Below are positions 53,379-64,000 of a DNA stretch of 64,000 nt, piece by piece. The stretch is taken from positions 13,929,216-13,993,215 of the forward strand of contig CAXIPT010000001.1 in assembly GCA_964030475.1 (NCBI GenBank), read 5' to 3'. Each line of letters opens with the position of its first letter. The first letter of the stretch is position 1. A program made the position numbers and the translations under genes. This DNA comes from Tethya wilhelma (Eukaryota > Porifera > Demospongiae > Tethyida > Tethyidae). The notes under the pieces are model-generated. The model was given only the letters and a program-made list of their open reading frames with translations, ran no database searches and was not told where the DNA came from.

Positions 53379-56300
53379 ATGGCTGATCGTAGATCCAGTT
53401 CCCTCCATAAATTCTGCCGCGATGGTAGCAGAAAGAAGATCGAAAAATTCGTTGTAGGTATGGATGGATCCGAGCTCGCTGATCAGTTAGCCAGCAGACA
53501 GGGCATGTATGGCTACACACCGCTCCACGAGGCCGTGGTCACAGGGAAGAGTGATATTTTGGAGTTTTTGTTATCCAATGCTGAACACCCCCTTGTGAAC
53601 TGCAAGGCAGCAAGTGGGTACACCCCTCTCCACCTAGCAGCTAGCAGTGGTCACAGAGAGTGTGTAAAAACCTTACTGAAACATGGAGCAAATATCAACA
53701 GCAAAGACGAGTATGAGAAAACACCAAAGCAGACGGCTGAGCTGAATTCAAAAGGAAGTATAGTACGCATGCTTCGAAGTGAAGGTATGCACACATTGAA
53801 GAGCCAAATATTATGTATGGTTAAAAAAACTCAGCATTTAGATATATAAACTCCTGTGGTGCGCTGTACATGACATTGTGCGTATGCCATGAATGTACAA
53901 AATTTCCAACCATAGTAGATACAGTCTAGTCTAGTCCTAGACCCCACCTCTTTCGCCAGCGAAAAATAGGGGTCTAGAAAAACTGGTGCACTTCCGGTGA
54001 AATTCTGGAATGTAGCTGCGTCATGATTCACGTGCAGCCTGACCTCAAAAATTTATTATGGCTCTTTCTGCATTTTCGCGAGCAAGTTTCAATCATTTTT
54101 TTTTGTGTCCAAGCAGGAGACTTTACAGTGAACATTATTTAAGCCCTGAGAAAAGAGTAGTCGGTAAATAATCTTCACCGAATAGATCGAGTGCTTCAAG
54201 TCAAAAGTCACGCTAACCCTACCCACTGCAATTTCCGTAGCTCATGCCTTTGTACTAACTAAATTCTTATCTGTTCCATTTAGAGATGAAAGCACTAGCT
54301 TCAGCGATGTCAATGGTATGTTGTTTCGAGTTTCAACAGGTTTCAAAACTTTTGTACACACACGCAAAAATTCTACAGACTAGTCAGTTTACAAGTAACA
54401 ATTTTTCGCGACTTCCACAATCAATGTTCAGTCATGTGACATAATTGTCACATGACTTCATGTAAGCAATCTGATTGGCTCTGGCTATTTTTGAGCAGAG
54501 AACGCCAGAAGTGCGCCAGTTTTTCTAGACCCCTATTTTTCGCTGGCGAAAGAGGTGGGGTCTAGGACTAGACTAGATACAGTCCATGCTGTGGACAATA
54601 TTGTCTATGACAGTACATGGTTCCTAAGGTTGCTAACACTTATATAGCTTTGCTGTACTTCCTTCTACTGTGACAACATACAAGTTTGTGTAGTGTTGTG
54701 TGGTGTCCCTGTGTGACCTAATGTTATTTTAGCAACCCAAATATTGATTTTCCCTTTACTCCACATTGCTATCACACTACACTTCTGCAGAACTGGTCAA
54801 AGAAGTTGAAAATAATGGAGATAATTTGTCTGAACTACTCAGAAGTGGAGCTGATCAACTTGAACCTGATTGTCTCAACAGAGCACTTGTTGCAGCTACA
54901 AGAAACAACCACCACCACAATATCGCTAAGCTTATCATCAAAGGGGCCACTAATCTTGAAGAGTGCCTCCAGATTGCCAGAAGTGAAAAGAAGCCACAAG
55001 CTCGAGCCATGCTTCTTCTTGTTAAGGCTGCAAGGACTGGAAACAAAGCCATTATTAGAAAGCTGTTTGGAGAGAGAACTGAAGATCTCGAAAATCCAGA
55101 TGACTATTCCGATGAGGATTTCAGAAACGTTCAAAAGGGAGTGCGAACTGGAGTGGTATCCACTGTGGTTCCAGTTGACATTGCTCGACGGCACGGTCAA
55201 GAAGCTGTCCGTGAAGAGCTATTGTTGAAGACTGATGTGAACAAGAAGGAGAGATGTGTGTTCTGGCACAGTCTTCGGCTGCTTCAGCTAGACATGTCCT
55301 GGCTGATGAAAATTCACTGGGTGAAAGATCTCCAGCTGTCTAGAAATGGTTTCAAGACACTTCCTCCTGAAATGGGAATCTACTTGAGACAGGTATAATT
55401 ATGAAGGTACTGTGTTATCTAGATACAGGGCATTAATGTTTTCTATATTCTCATACATACTATAGGTAGTGAAGATAGACCTGAAAAACAATGAGCTGTC
55501 ATCAATTCCGCAATGCCTGCTCAAGTTACCCAACCTTGAACAGCTGAATCTCTCACACAATAAGCTCGTGGAGTTGCCCCATGTCTCTAAGTGGTCCATT
55601 TCCCTCACAAAACTCAATCTCTCTTACAATCAGCTCTCCTCCATACCCCCCAACACAGCTGCACCAGCTCTCAGGTCCCTCAATTTGAGTAACAACCAGT
55701 TCAGTTCAGTACCCCTTTGCATCTGTTCCTTCACAATGTTGTATTCACTCGATCTCTCCAACAATCCCAATATTCTGACCCTCCCAGCCGAAATGGGAAG
55801 ACTCTCCCATCTCAGTCAACTCAATCTGACTAACCTGAAGGATCTCAGTGATCCACCAAAGAACCTCCAGAAAGAAGCTAAAGATTGTATCCGCTACCTG
55901 AACAGCAAGCTACGCTGTGAAAGAGAGTTCTTCAAGATGAAGTTGATACTCGTTGGCTGTGCCGATCGAGGAAAGACAACTCTCGTAGCTCGCCTCCAAG
56001 GTAAGAGTTGTGGAAACAAGTCCACAGTTGGAGTGGAGATCAGTGAATGGTCTTTCAAGCCCTACCTGGGACAGAAGCAGTTCCATTTCAGCATCTGGGA
56101 TTTTGGTGGCCAAGAAGAGTACTATGCCACTCACCAATGCTTCCTCTCTCAATATTCTCTTTACCTGCTGCTCTTTAACCTCACTCACGGAGATAAAGGT
56201 GTCGAGGAATTGAAGCCGTGGCTCAACAACATAGCCCTTCGAGCTCCCCATTCATGTGTCATCATCGTTGGCACACATCTGGATCAAGTAGAAGAGGACC

Positions 56301-59300
56301 AGAGAGTGGAGGTGGATGCCTTGCTACAGAGGGTTGCAAGTCTTGCCCAGACGTACAACCACAAGCTTCAAGTGGTTGAAGTGATTCCTATCGCACTGAC
56401 GAAATGCATTGAAAACATTGGTCACCTCAAAGACGCTATCTACAACCACGCAGCCAACTACAAGACAAGAGCTGGCCAGCCGATTATGGGAAGGATGATT
56501 CCTGCTAGCTATCACGCTCTGGACAAACATCTTGAAAACTTACAAAGAAAAGTTAAGAGTGGTCTTCTTGAGCCAATCATGCATGCAGAGGAGTTCAAGA
56601 CGATGGTACAGCAGATGTCCCTGGCTGACATTCAGAATGAGGATGATCTCAAGACGGCCACTCTGTTCTTGACAGACGTTGGATCGTTACTCCATTACGA
56701 TGATCGTGGACACAACCTTCACGAGCTCTACTTTATCGACCCCCGCTGGCTGTGTGACATGATGTCCAAGGTGGTCACAATCAGAGAGGGAAGCTGTTTT
56801 GTTCAGGACGGTATCTTGAATAGCAAACACATTCCATTGGTGTTCAAAGACGACCGATTCCCTTGGCAGTATTCTGAACAGTATTTTGCTCTCCTAGATC
56901 GATTTGAAATAGCTCTTCCCCTGGACAACAGGAGACTTCTAATTCCATCTTTGCTACCGGAGAAAAAGCCAGAGAGTTTTCTGGACGAGGACCCGGAGAA
57001 TAAGCAACCTTTTTACGCTCGGTTTATCATGTTCAGCTCAGCTTCCACTCCACCTGGTTTCTGGAGTCGTCTTCTCTCCAGAATCATGCACTCTGTACCA
57101 CATGTCTGCTTTGCTCTGGACAAAAAAATCCCATCTAATCTTTCCCATGTGGTCAATAGATTCGAAATGTCGTCTTACGAGCTGATTCCAGAGATAGCAA
57201 CTTCTGTAGGTCCAAGTAGTATGAGTGGTGGGTTCAATGATAGTTCCCCACAAAGATCCAGGTTTGCCACTTCTATTCTACCATGCACACCTTCAACCGA
57301 TTCGGATTCCTTCCCGAACAGCAGCAACCTGTCCTCTTCCCATCCCAGTATTAGTGGACCCATGTCTTCCATGGACTTCAGTACCGCGATGGGTGCACCC
57401 CATTTCCTTCCCAACTTTCCCGAGACTCTTCCTCACTGTGTACCCGAATCTTTCGATCTCGAAGAAATCCAACTAGAGTATTGGCGTACAGGCCTACACT
57501 ATCAAGATTCAAGTGTCATGTTTAGGGTCGAGTCACTCTTGGACAGCAGGAAGTATCAAAGGGAGAACAAAGAAGGTGTGGTCATTGTAGCCTCACCTAA
57601 CGGTGTTGGGAAGAAGATTGTTGGTCAACTTGTCGATCTTATCGTCTCCCTGGTCAATCAGTGGTATCCTGGTCTTCAAGAGCCCACACACACCTTGTTC
57701 TCTGGCCTGGAGCAGGTGGTGTCGTGTTTTGAATGTGTGAAGAAAGGCCGAGCCAAACCGTACGAATTCAGTATTGAACAATGCCTCTCAATCATCACCA
57801 AGAGTAAAACTAAAATTGAATGTGGTTACTTTAGCAATGGATCTGATATGAACCACACAGTCGAACTAGTAGACCTTGTACCAGATCTCCTTCTCCACGA
57901 TATAGGTACAGAATTTCTGCTTCAAGATGAAGAAGTCGTTTTTGAAGAAAACAGAGCTTCTCTTCTTGGAAAAGGTGCGTACGGTACAGTTTACCAAGGA
58001 AAATGCCGGGGTAAATCAGTTGCCATCAAGAAGTACAAAAAGAAAAATGAAAAAACCTTATCTGAGTTACGTTCAGAGGCCAAACTACTGCTAGAGTCTC
58101 ACCATCCTTGTCTGGTGTGCCTCGTTGGAGTGTGTATGCACCCCATCATGGCCATCGTGCTGGAGAAGGCTCCTTGCAAGTCACTCGAGTATGTTGTTCT
58201 TGAGAGAAAGCTGCCCATCCATCGTCTCACGATTTTCAGAATCACAGCCGAAGTAGCCGCAGCCATATACTTTCTTCATCAAAAGGGCATCATCTTTCGT
58301 GACCTCAAGGCTGCTAATGTCCTTCTGTGGACTCTTGACCCAGACTCGCTGTGTCACTGCAAGCTCACTGACTTTGGAATTGCCACTTACCTTGCTCCAG
58401 TTGGTACAAGGGGCTTAGAAGGAACCAAGGGTTTCATTGCACCTGAAGTCTTGCACATTGGCAAGAGAAAACAGAGATCTATCTATGACCACAAGGCAGA
58501 TATCTTTTCCTTTGGAATGTTTCTCTACCAACTGATTACCCGTAGATATCCATACCACAATCTCGATCCTCTTAAGATTAATCGTGCTGTGGAATTAAAG
58601 GAACGGCCGTTCCTCGAAGATGTTGCTGTAGCTCGTACTGGCTACCATTACCTCACTCAGCTTATGAAGAAGTGTTGGAAGGACAACCCCAAGCATCGAC
58701 CAGAAGCCAGTGATATCATCAGAACCGTCTGCCTCTCTACAGTACAGTCAGTGATGTGTGTTGCACCCATCAAGAGCAGACTATCGCTGCGACAAGCCAT
58801 TGCCATCACTCCCTCTAACTTCCTTCAAGCCGACAAGAAACACAAGCTGAATAGCGAACTGTGGGTGGTCTGCAATAGTGCAATGGGTGCAGAGATCAAC
58901 ATGTACAACACTCACACCATGGAGAAGGTCAACGAGACCTCGATCAAAGACAACCAGATCCACTGTTTAGCTCTGTGTGGTGACTGGGTGTGGGTGGGGT
59001 CAAGAGCTGGCATCAACTATAGCCAGATTGATATCTTCAGTATATCCAAAGGAGATCGCATGCACAGTTTCAGGATGTGTGAAACTAGTTTGGTCTCATG
59101 TATCGCTAGCACAAAGAAGTCCGTATATATTGGCACATTGGAAGGCTATTGTTTCTGCTTTGCAAATGACATCGTCAAAATAAGAGCCGACTGCAAGCCA
59201 AGATGTCAGTTTGTTTCAGAGTACGCCATTGATGGGATCACCACCACTCAGCATTGTGTCTGGGTCTCTCACACTAAATTCATCACTTTTCTCAACTTCG

Positions 59301-60499
59301 ACAGTCTCACTAAAGAGGGATCATCTATCCATCGCAGGCAGGAAGACAAAGACACGTATGTTGGTCAACTGTCACCATCTCCAAATGGAAGCACCATCTG
59401 GAGTGCTCATTTGGGTGACACTATCCTCACCGCATGGGATGCACATCAAAGGACGTATTCTTTTGATGTCAATGTTGCTGACCACCTTAGAGAGATCTAC
59501 AAAGATGCGTCTGATGAGGATATGGTCATCACTGCCATGACGCCTGCTCTGGACTGTGTGTGGGTTGGTATGGCAACGGGGCACATTGTGGTGTTCCATC
59601 AGAGTGAGATGCTTTCGTGGTACCATCCTTACACTGGGTATGTCCGTTTCTTGACGTGTATTCCGTGCAGTGGACCGTGTGAGATGGAGCAGAGCATCGT
59701 AGTCAGTGGAGCCAAAGGTTTCCGGTCAATGGTACATCTAGTGCATGAGAAGAGTGAAGAAGACACTAAAGACGTAGCCGGGACTGTCGTGATGTGGGAG
59801 GCATACCAGGCAAGGACCGTGAGACAGATCAAACTTATCGAAAGAGAAGCTCCTGGATTTCTGGCCAACCACAGCTCTGTACGTAGAATGATCGTTGATG
59901 GAAAGTTCAAGAATGGCACATTCATTTCAAACATAAAGACTGTGGACACACCATACCAACCAGACTTTGATGTCACTCCCGAACTGGACGTGAATTTGAG
60001 TGAACATATTTCTGAAAACTCTTCCGGATCTCTAGAAATGGCACAGACCGAATACTACAGTCTCAGAACCAAAGACACTAACACACACAACGGCTCTCAT
60101 TCTACATTCAAGACTTGTTTGGATGGTTCCTCTCCCCAGAAAGTAAAAGGCACACTTGAAGAACCAGAAGTTCCACAGATTGTGAAACCTCGGACGCGTA
60201 CAGCTAGTGGCAACGCTGAGGTCTTCACCATTAAACTACCCTCCACTGATTCTAAACAGACAGTTCGTCTTGCTATTCCCAAACCAGTGAAACTCAAAGT
60301 CCTTCTGAGTGAGTTACAGGTCAATGCTTGCATCAATGAAGACACCTATCAGTTGAAATACTATGTAAATGAGATGGAGAACGTGAGAATAGACACTCAA
60401 AATGATTTAGAGATGTATTTAAGTCTACCTCAAAAACCTGAACTAACACTAGCACCTCCTAATGTTGAAAAAATCCAAGAAAGTGTGTCTTTTGCATAA
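53379..60499 (+). CDS. LRRK: LRRK-like kinase: ankyrin, LRR, Roc-COR, kinase, WD40-like, PB1-like
   Basis: Three exons (53379-53784, 54791-55392, 55466-60499), 2013 residues. Ankyrin repeats near residues 45-135 (YGYTPLHEAVVTGKSDILEF; SGYTPLHLAASSGHRECVKT). LRRs near 310-460. Roc GTPase from about 493: P-loop GCADRGKTT, DFGGQEEYYATHQ, THLD. COR follows, then a Ser-rich insert. Kinase near 1170-1430: GKGAYGTV, VAIKKY, FRDLKAANVLL, TDFGIATY, GTKGFIAPEV; the catalytic Lys, Asp and DFG are present. A WD40-like region covers about 1470-1800. Residues about 1920-2000 look like a PB1 domain (LKYYVNEMENVRIDTQNDLE resembles the OPCA motif). ROCO kinases act in membrane trafficking and cytoskeletal control. 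AATAAA at 60602 is a likely polyA signal. Confidence 0.93.
53917..54584. mobile_element. MITE in LRRK intron 1 with ~11-bp target duplication
   Basis: Ends TAGTCTAGTCCTAGACCCCA and its inverse TGGGGTCTAGGACTAGACTA, arms about 75 bp (including TTTCGCCAGCGAAAAATAGG). TAGATACAGTC flanks both sides. The interior has no coding capacity. Confidence 0.88.
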
Positions 60500-60712
60500 T
60501 ATTATAGTCCTTTATAGTGAACATTAACTTCTATTGTTCATAAGTGTGTACATCACTTGTATAATCAACATTGACAATTTTATGCTCATTGTACATGAAT
60601 CAATAAAAATTTAGTTTGCACAATTTTTATTAACTATGGATTATTTTTTGTGGTTATGGGTGAGTGAGTGATGATACAATTAATGCTAGCCACAACAGTA
60701 CAGTATTAGTTG
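60500..60712. other. LRRK 3' flank
   Basis: It contains the AATAAA signal at 60602 and a GT/TG-rich stretch after it. Converges on the AKR pseudogene. Confidence 0.6.
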
Positions 60713-61080
60713 TCATGGAATCCATGGAGCAACTACTATGACTGAAGGCCAATCAGCATAATGTTCATCCAATCTATTCTATGGGAGAAAAACAGGAAAT
60801 AGAGTTTTTAAATTGTAGGGAATAAAATCACCAAGTCTTTATCACAGAAGCTGTCACAAAATAATTATTAGTGTGTCCATGTCTTCAGTTGAGAGCTCAA
60901 AATCAAAGAGGTCTCCTTAATCCTCTCCTTATTTACGGTCTTAGGGATTCACACAAACCCACATTGGAGACTCCATTTGATCATCACCTGAGCTGGGGAC
61001 CCCTAGTTACTCTATTGTCACCTGCACCCATCCAGTAACCAGCAATTAGCCTAAAAAAACTTTCGGCTGCTAGGCAATGA

Positions 61081-61131
<51 letters not shown>

Positions 61132-61817
61132 NGGAGAGAGAGAGAAATTAGATACACATTTCACATTTGGGCTACAAGCATGGGAATAAGACTATAATTA
61201 TAGGTTAGTAATGTTGTGATTATACAATGTAGTTCACTTCTTTCCTACTGTGATCAGAGTGGGGTTACCCAGCTTCTTAGCTTTAGCCAGAGGTGAGTAG
61301 GCCATGATGACAATCCCTTCTTTCTGACAGTAGGCGACACACTCATCCAAGGCCAGGAAGGGATGGATTTCAATCTGGTTCACTGTGATGACATGAATCA
61401 TGAACTGTCACAGGTGAATGGATATCAGGACATACTTACCAACAGGGACTTCATCAGGTCTGGCAGTCTTCAGTTCTTTCAGATGGTGTGCATTGAAATT
61501 TGATACACCAATTGACCTACAAATTAGGAGTCCAGATAATTACTATGATATTACTTTGGTATACATGCATGAATTTACTTTGTAAGTCCTTGTCTCTTGA
61601 GTTCAATCATGGCATCCCAAGTCTCCAAAGTCTTTCCTCTCATTGTAGAATGCATGAGATACAGATCCATATACTCCAAACCTAATCTAATGTTGGAATG
61701 CTCCAAAGCATTGTGTTACTATTATGAGGTATAAACTGGCCCACTTTTTCAAGCTAGTATGGAACGAAGGCTATAGTTGTGTTCTCTTTACCATGACTGT
61801 CATTCCAAACCTAAAGA

Positions 61818-61860
<43 letters not shown>

Positions 61861-62166
61861 ATACAATTTTGCTACAAAACTCGTTTCAATTTCACCGTTG
61901 TAATAACAAACAGTTCTTCTCTTGGAACGCCACTTTCCCTAATGGCCCTCCTTATTTCCTCTTAACTGCTACAAAAGCAATATACAATGTCATGATCATG
62001 ATAAATTATCACACAATAATCCCTGATTCCTACTTGTATGTTGTCGCAGTATCAAACATACACCCTGCATCCAGCTTCAATTGCACCATTGCACATGCAA
62101 TAACTTCTGCCTTAATCTGATATGTACCAAGACCTAGCAATGGCATGCTATAGCCATTCTTCATGT
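60713..62166 (-). pseudogene. Aldo-keto reductase pseudogene H
   Basis: It follows the E/F/G exon order but is damaged. Exon 1 has altered spacing (GYSMPLLGLGTYQIKAEVI, then MFDTATTYK). Exon 2 opens with a TAA. Exon 7 has TGC changed to TGA (reading GFV-stop-IPKT), a short deletion that shifts frame before SLIL, and its start is interrupted by unrelated sequence with a (CA)n run and an n (61131). The final exon still reads LDEHYADWPS to APWIP. Several introns carry CA repeats. Confidence 0.88.
61082..61130. repeat. (CA)n microsatellite ending at n
   Basis: CA dinucleotide run that interrupts pseudogene H exon 7 flank; the n at 61131 marks a join. Confidence 0.9.
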
Positions 62167-62393
62167 GTTTCCTGCTTGACAAATGTACCTGCACTGAACT
62201 TAGAAGACGTTAGAGAATAAAATACATTGGGTAGGGATCGTTACAGTTAAGATGCTCAATTTCTTTGCTCAGTTTCAATTTCCTGAATCAGCAATATTTT
62301 GTGCTAAATCAGCAAATTATCTCCTCCAATTTCCAATTTGGAACACAGGAACAGACGAGATTAGAAGCTGAGGGAACTTTGGACGAAAAAATC

Positions 62394-63593
62394 ATGTTCA
62401 GATGTTCATGTGTATGGAAAAAGAACTTATTTCGAAAGTGGTGTGCCCTCTTATTGTTAGTATTAATATTTTGTGGTTTGGGCATTCAGTTTTGGTATTC
62501 ATTGAAAGCAAATAACTCTATTTATACTGAACGACTGTTTATAAGATCCTTCTCTATTTTTCATGATAACAACTATTATGATATTGCATCAGCTGAACCA
62601 AATGGAGAACCAAGGAAGGGTGCATCCAAACCAACTTTAGTCCATCCTACTCCTGTACAAACTACATTATCTCCTGTATCTTCAGTATCACCACCTACTG
62701 TTCCTCATTTAGAATCATCTGTACATGAAACTCAATCAATTGTAACACATCATCTATTGGTGGTTATTGTTCTATCAAAAGATCGAGAAAGACGAGATGC
62801 CATAAGAGACACCTGGAAGAGCACTCATTACCATCAACCACATTACAATGTTACTGTCAAGTTCAGTTTGGGAACTTTAGGACTGAATTCAACAGAATTA
62901 AAAGAATTGGAAGATGAAGAAATGGAACATCATGATTTGCTATTGCTGCCCCAACTGATGGACTCTTACACCAACCTCACTAGAAAGGTGCTGTACAGCT
63001 TTGAATGGGTGGACCAGAATCTTAATTATTCGTACTTGTTTAAATGTGATGACGACAGCTTTGCCCTCCTGGACAGAATGGCACATGAGTTATCCATTAG
63101 GCCCCCAGACAGAGGTCTCTACTGGGGATACTTTACTGGTAATAGCTTGCCTCAGTTTGATGGGCCTTGGGCAGAAACAAATTGGCTTGCATGTGACACC
63201 TACTTGCCCTATGCACTTGGTGGAGGTTATGTGTTATCATCAAATGTGGTGCATGGAATTATTAAGATTGCTGATGTGCTAACGCACTACAGCAGTGAGG
63301 ATGTTGCAATGGGTGCCTGGACAAGTTCCTTTGATATTGAACGGAAGCACGATGTACGTTTCGATGTAGAACAATTTTCGAGAGGATGTTCAAATGATTT
63401 CATTGTAACTCACAAACAATCCTTCCAGGATCTCTACAAAAAACATGAACAACTAATCACAAAAAATGTCTTGTGTGAAAAAGAGTTGATTTGGACTGAA
63501 TACACATACAAGTGGTCACCGAAACCTTCAAAATGTTGTAGACCCTCTATACCTAGAAAATACAGACGACACTTCAGAAGTCACAAATCATAA
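62394..63593 (+). CDS. B3GALT6: Beta-1,3-galactosyltransferase 6-like (GT31)
   Basis: A single exon encodes a 399-residue type II Golgi protein. After a short basic cytosolic tail (MFRCSCVWKKNLFRK) comes a transmembrane segment (WCALLLLVLIFCGLGIQFW), a Pro/Ser/Thr stem, then the GT31 domain: LSKDRERRDAIRDTW, the DxD motif CDDDSFALLDRM, YWGYFTGN, YLPYALGGGYVLSS, EDVAMGAW, SRGCSNDFIVTHKQS. The last motifs are those of B3GALT6, which adds the second galactose of the glycosaminoglycan linker. ATG 62394 is chosen because no earlier in-frame ATG exists. The gene is intronless over this span. Confidence 0.93.
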   Translation: MFRCSCVWKKNLFRKWCALLLLVLIFCGLGIQFWYSLKANNSIYTERLFIRSFSIFHDNNYYDIASAEPNGEPRKGASKPTLVHPTPVQTTLSPVSSVSPPTVPHLESSVHETQSIVTHHLLVVIVLSKDRERRDAIRDTWKSTHYHQPHYNVTVKFSLGTLGLNSTELKELEDEEMEHHDLLLLPQLMDSYTNLTRKVLYSFEWVDQNLNYSYLFKCDDDSFALLDRMAHELSIRPPDRGLYWGYFTGNSLPQFDGPWAETNWLACDTYLPYALGGGYVLSSNVVHGIIKIADVLTHYSSEDVAMGAWTSSFDIERKHDVRFDVEQFSRGCSNDFIVTHKQSFQDLYKKHEQLITKNVLCEKELIWTEYTYKWSPKPSKCCRPSIPRKYRRHFRSHKS

Positions 63594-63612
63594 TTCATTG
63601 CATACTGATCAT

Positions 63613-63644
63613 TAGGCCTCAACATGTGCAGAGGATTACTGTTG

Positions 63645-63697
<53 letters not shown>
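63613..63697. repeat. Element terminus followed by (TG)n
   Basis: GGCCTCAACATGTGCAGAGG and ATTACTGTTGTCATTTTGT resemble the reverse complement of the element end at 35.5-35.58 kb. It runs into a TG microsatellite and then the gap. Confidence 0.5.
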
Positions 63698-63854
63698 NNN
63701 NNNNNNNNNNNNNNNNNNNNNNNNNNNNNNNNNNNNNNNNNNNNNNNNNNNNNNNNNNNNNNNNNNNNNNNNNNNNNNNNNNNNNNNNNNNNNNNNNNNN
63801 NNNNNNNNNNNNNNNNNNNNNNNNNNNNNNNNNNNNNNNNNNNNNNNNNNNNNN
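63698..63854. other. Assembly gap (run of n)
   Basis: 157 undetermined bases. Confidence 0.99.
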
Positions 63855-63864
63855 ATGATACTGA

Positions 63865-64000
63865 GGATCCATATGAGGGATCAAGCATAAAAATGAAGTA
63901 GTCATGTGCCGAAATTGAGACATTCCTTGTTCCAATACTTTTTACCGCACTGCCCATTCCTACACTACTTATTTTTTTGAAATTTTTGCTACTTGTGAAA
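63865..64000. mobile_element. Right arm of a second copy of the 21.3-kb MITE
   Basis: AAAAATGAAGTAGTCATGTG through TTTGAAATTTTTGCTACTTG matches 21541-21642 with a few substitutions. The left part is lost in the gap. Confidence 0.85.

Noticed and set aside
63624..63935. Open frames across the n-run
   Set aside because: They consist of microsatellite and undetermined bases.

Overview
The window is animal genomic DNA: intron-rich genes with GT-AG introns, tRNA genes nested in introns, no operons and many small inverted-repeat elements. The gene content (short compact introns, tandem Death-domain NACHT receptors, an ankyrin-LRR-Roc-COR-kinase protein, a GAG-linker galactosyltransferase) fits an early-branching metazoan. 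A demosponge such as Amphimedon is my best inference, but I could not test it. Four isolated single n bases (3811, 24227, 31036, 61131) and one n-run (63698-63854) mark assembly joins, and two suspicious duplications sit close to such joins.

Layout. 1-0.7 kb: 3' end of an anoctamin (+). 1.1-4.9 kb: atlastin GTPase (-) with a duplicated exon and a tRNA-Val inside an intron. 5.1-7.4 kb: Rab4 (+), divergent from atlastin across a 240-bp promoter carrying a CRE palindrome. 7.7-9.5 kb: ADAT3 (+) with a tRNA-Glu inside an intron. 9.6-11.0 kb: selenoprotein W (+) with in-frame TGA and a SECIS candidate. 11.3-16.7 kb: three aldo-keto reductase (AKR) genes plus an orphan first exon (+), made by a 2.25-kb tandem duplication. 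17.1-36.3 kb: two tandem NLR-type genes (-), each built as hydrophobic/2A leader, Death, Death, NACHT. The first is complete with an 8-kb intron full of transposon debris. The second is cut at an assembly join. 36.7-38.5 kb: a Mutator-like transposase relic. 38.6-40.0 kb: a coiled-coil gene (-), whose 3' half is duplicated at 30.2-31.0 kb. 40.2-46.8 kb: glycogen phosphorylase (+). 47.2-53.2 kb: three AKR genes (-), the middle one a hybrid. 53.4-60.5 kb: a LRRK-like kinase (+). 60.7-62.2 kb: AKR pseudogene (-). 62.4-63.6 kb: B3GALT6-like galactosyltransferase (+).

The genes do not form one pathway. The common theme is local tandem duplication (AKR twice, NLR, coiled-coil gene, exons of atlastin and phosphorylase) together with many non-autonomous DNA elements, including tiny perfect hairpins flanked by 9-13 bp direct repeats.

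Most notable are: (1) the NLR leaders, where an N-terminal hydrophobic segment runs directly into a canonical 2A ribosome-skipping motif, so one message could give both secretory and cytosolic products; (2) the LRRK-like kinase with N-terminal ankyrin repeats and a C-terminal PB1-like domain; (3) a phosphorylase intron that is a fold-back whose arm includes the 3' splice site and ten bases of the next exon; (4) hybrid and orphan-exon AKR genes with readable breakpoints.
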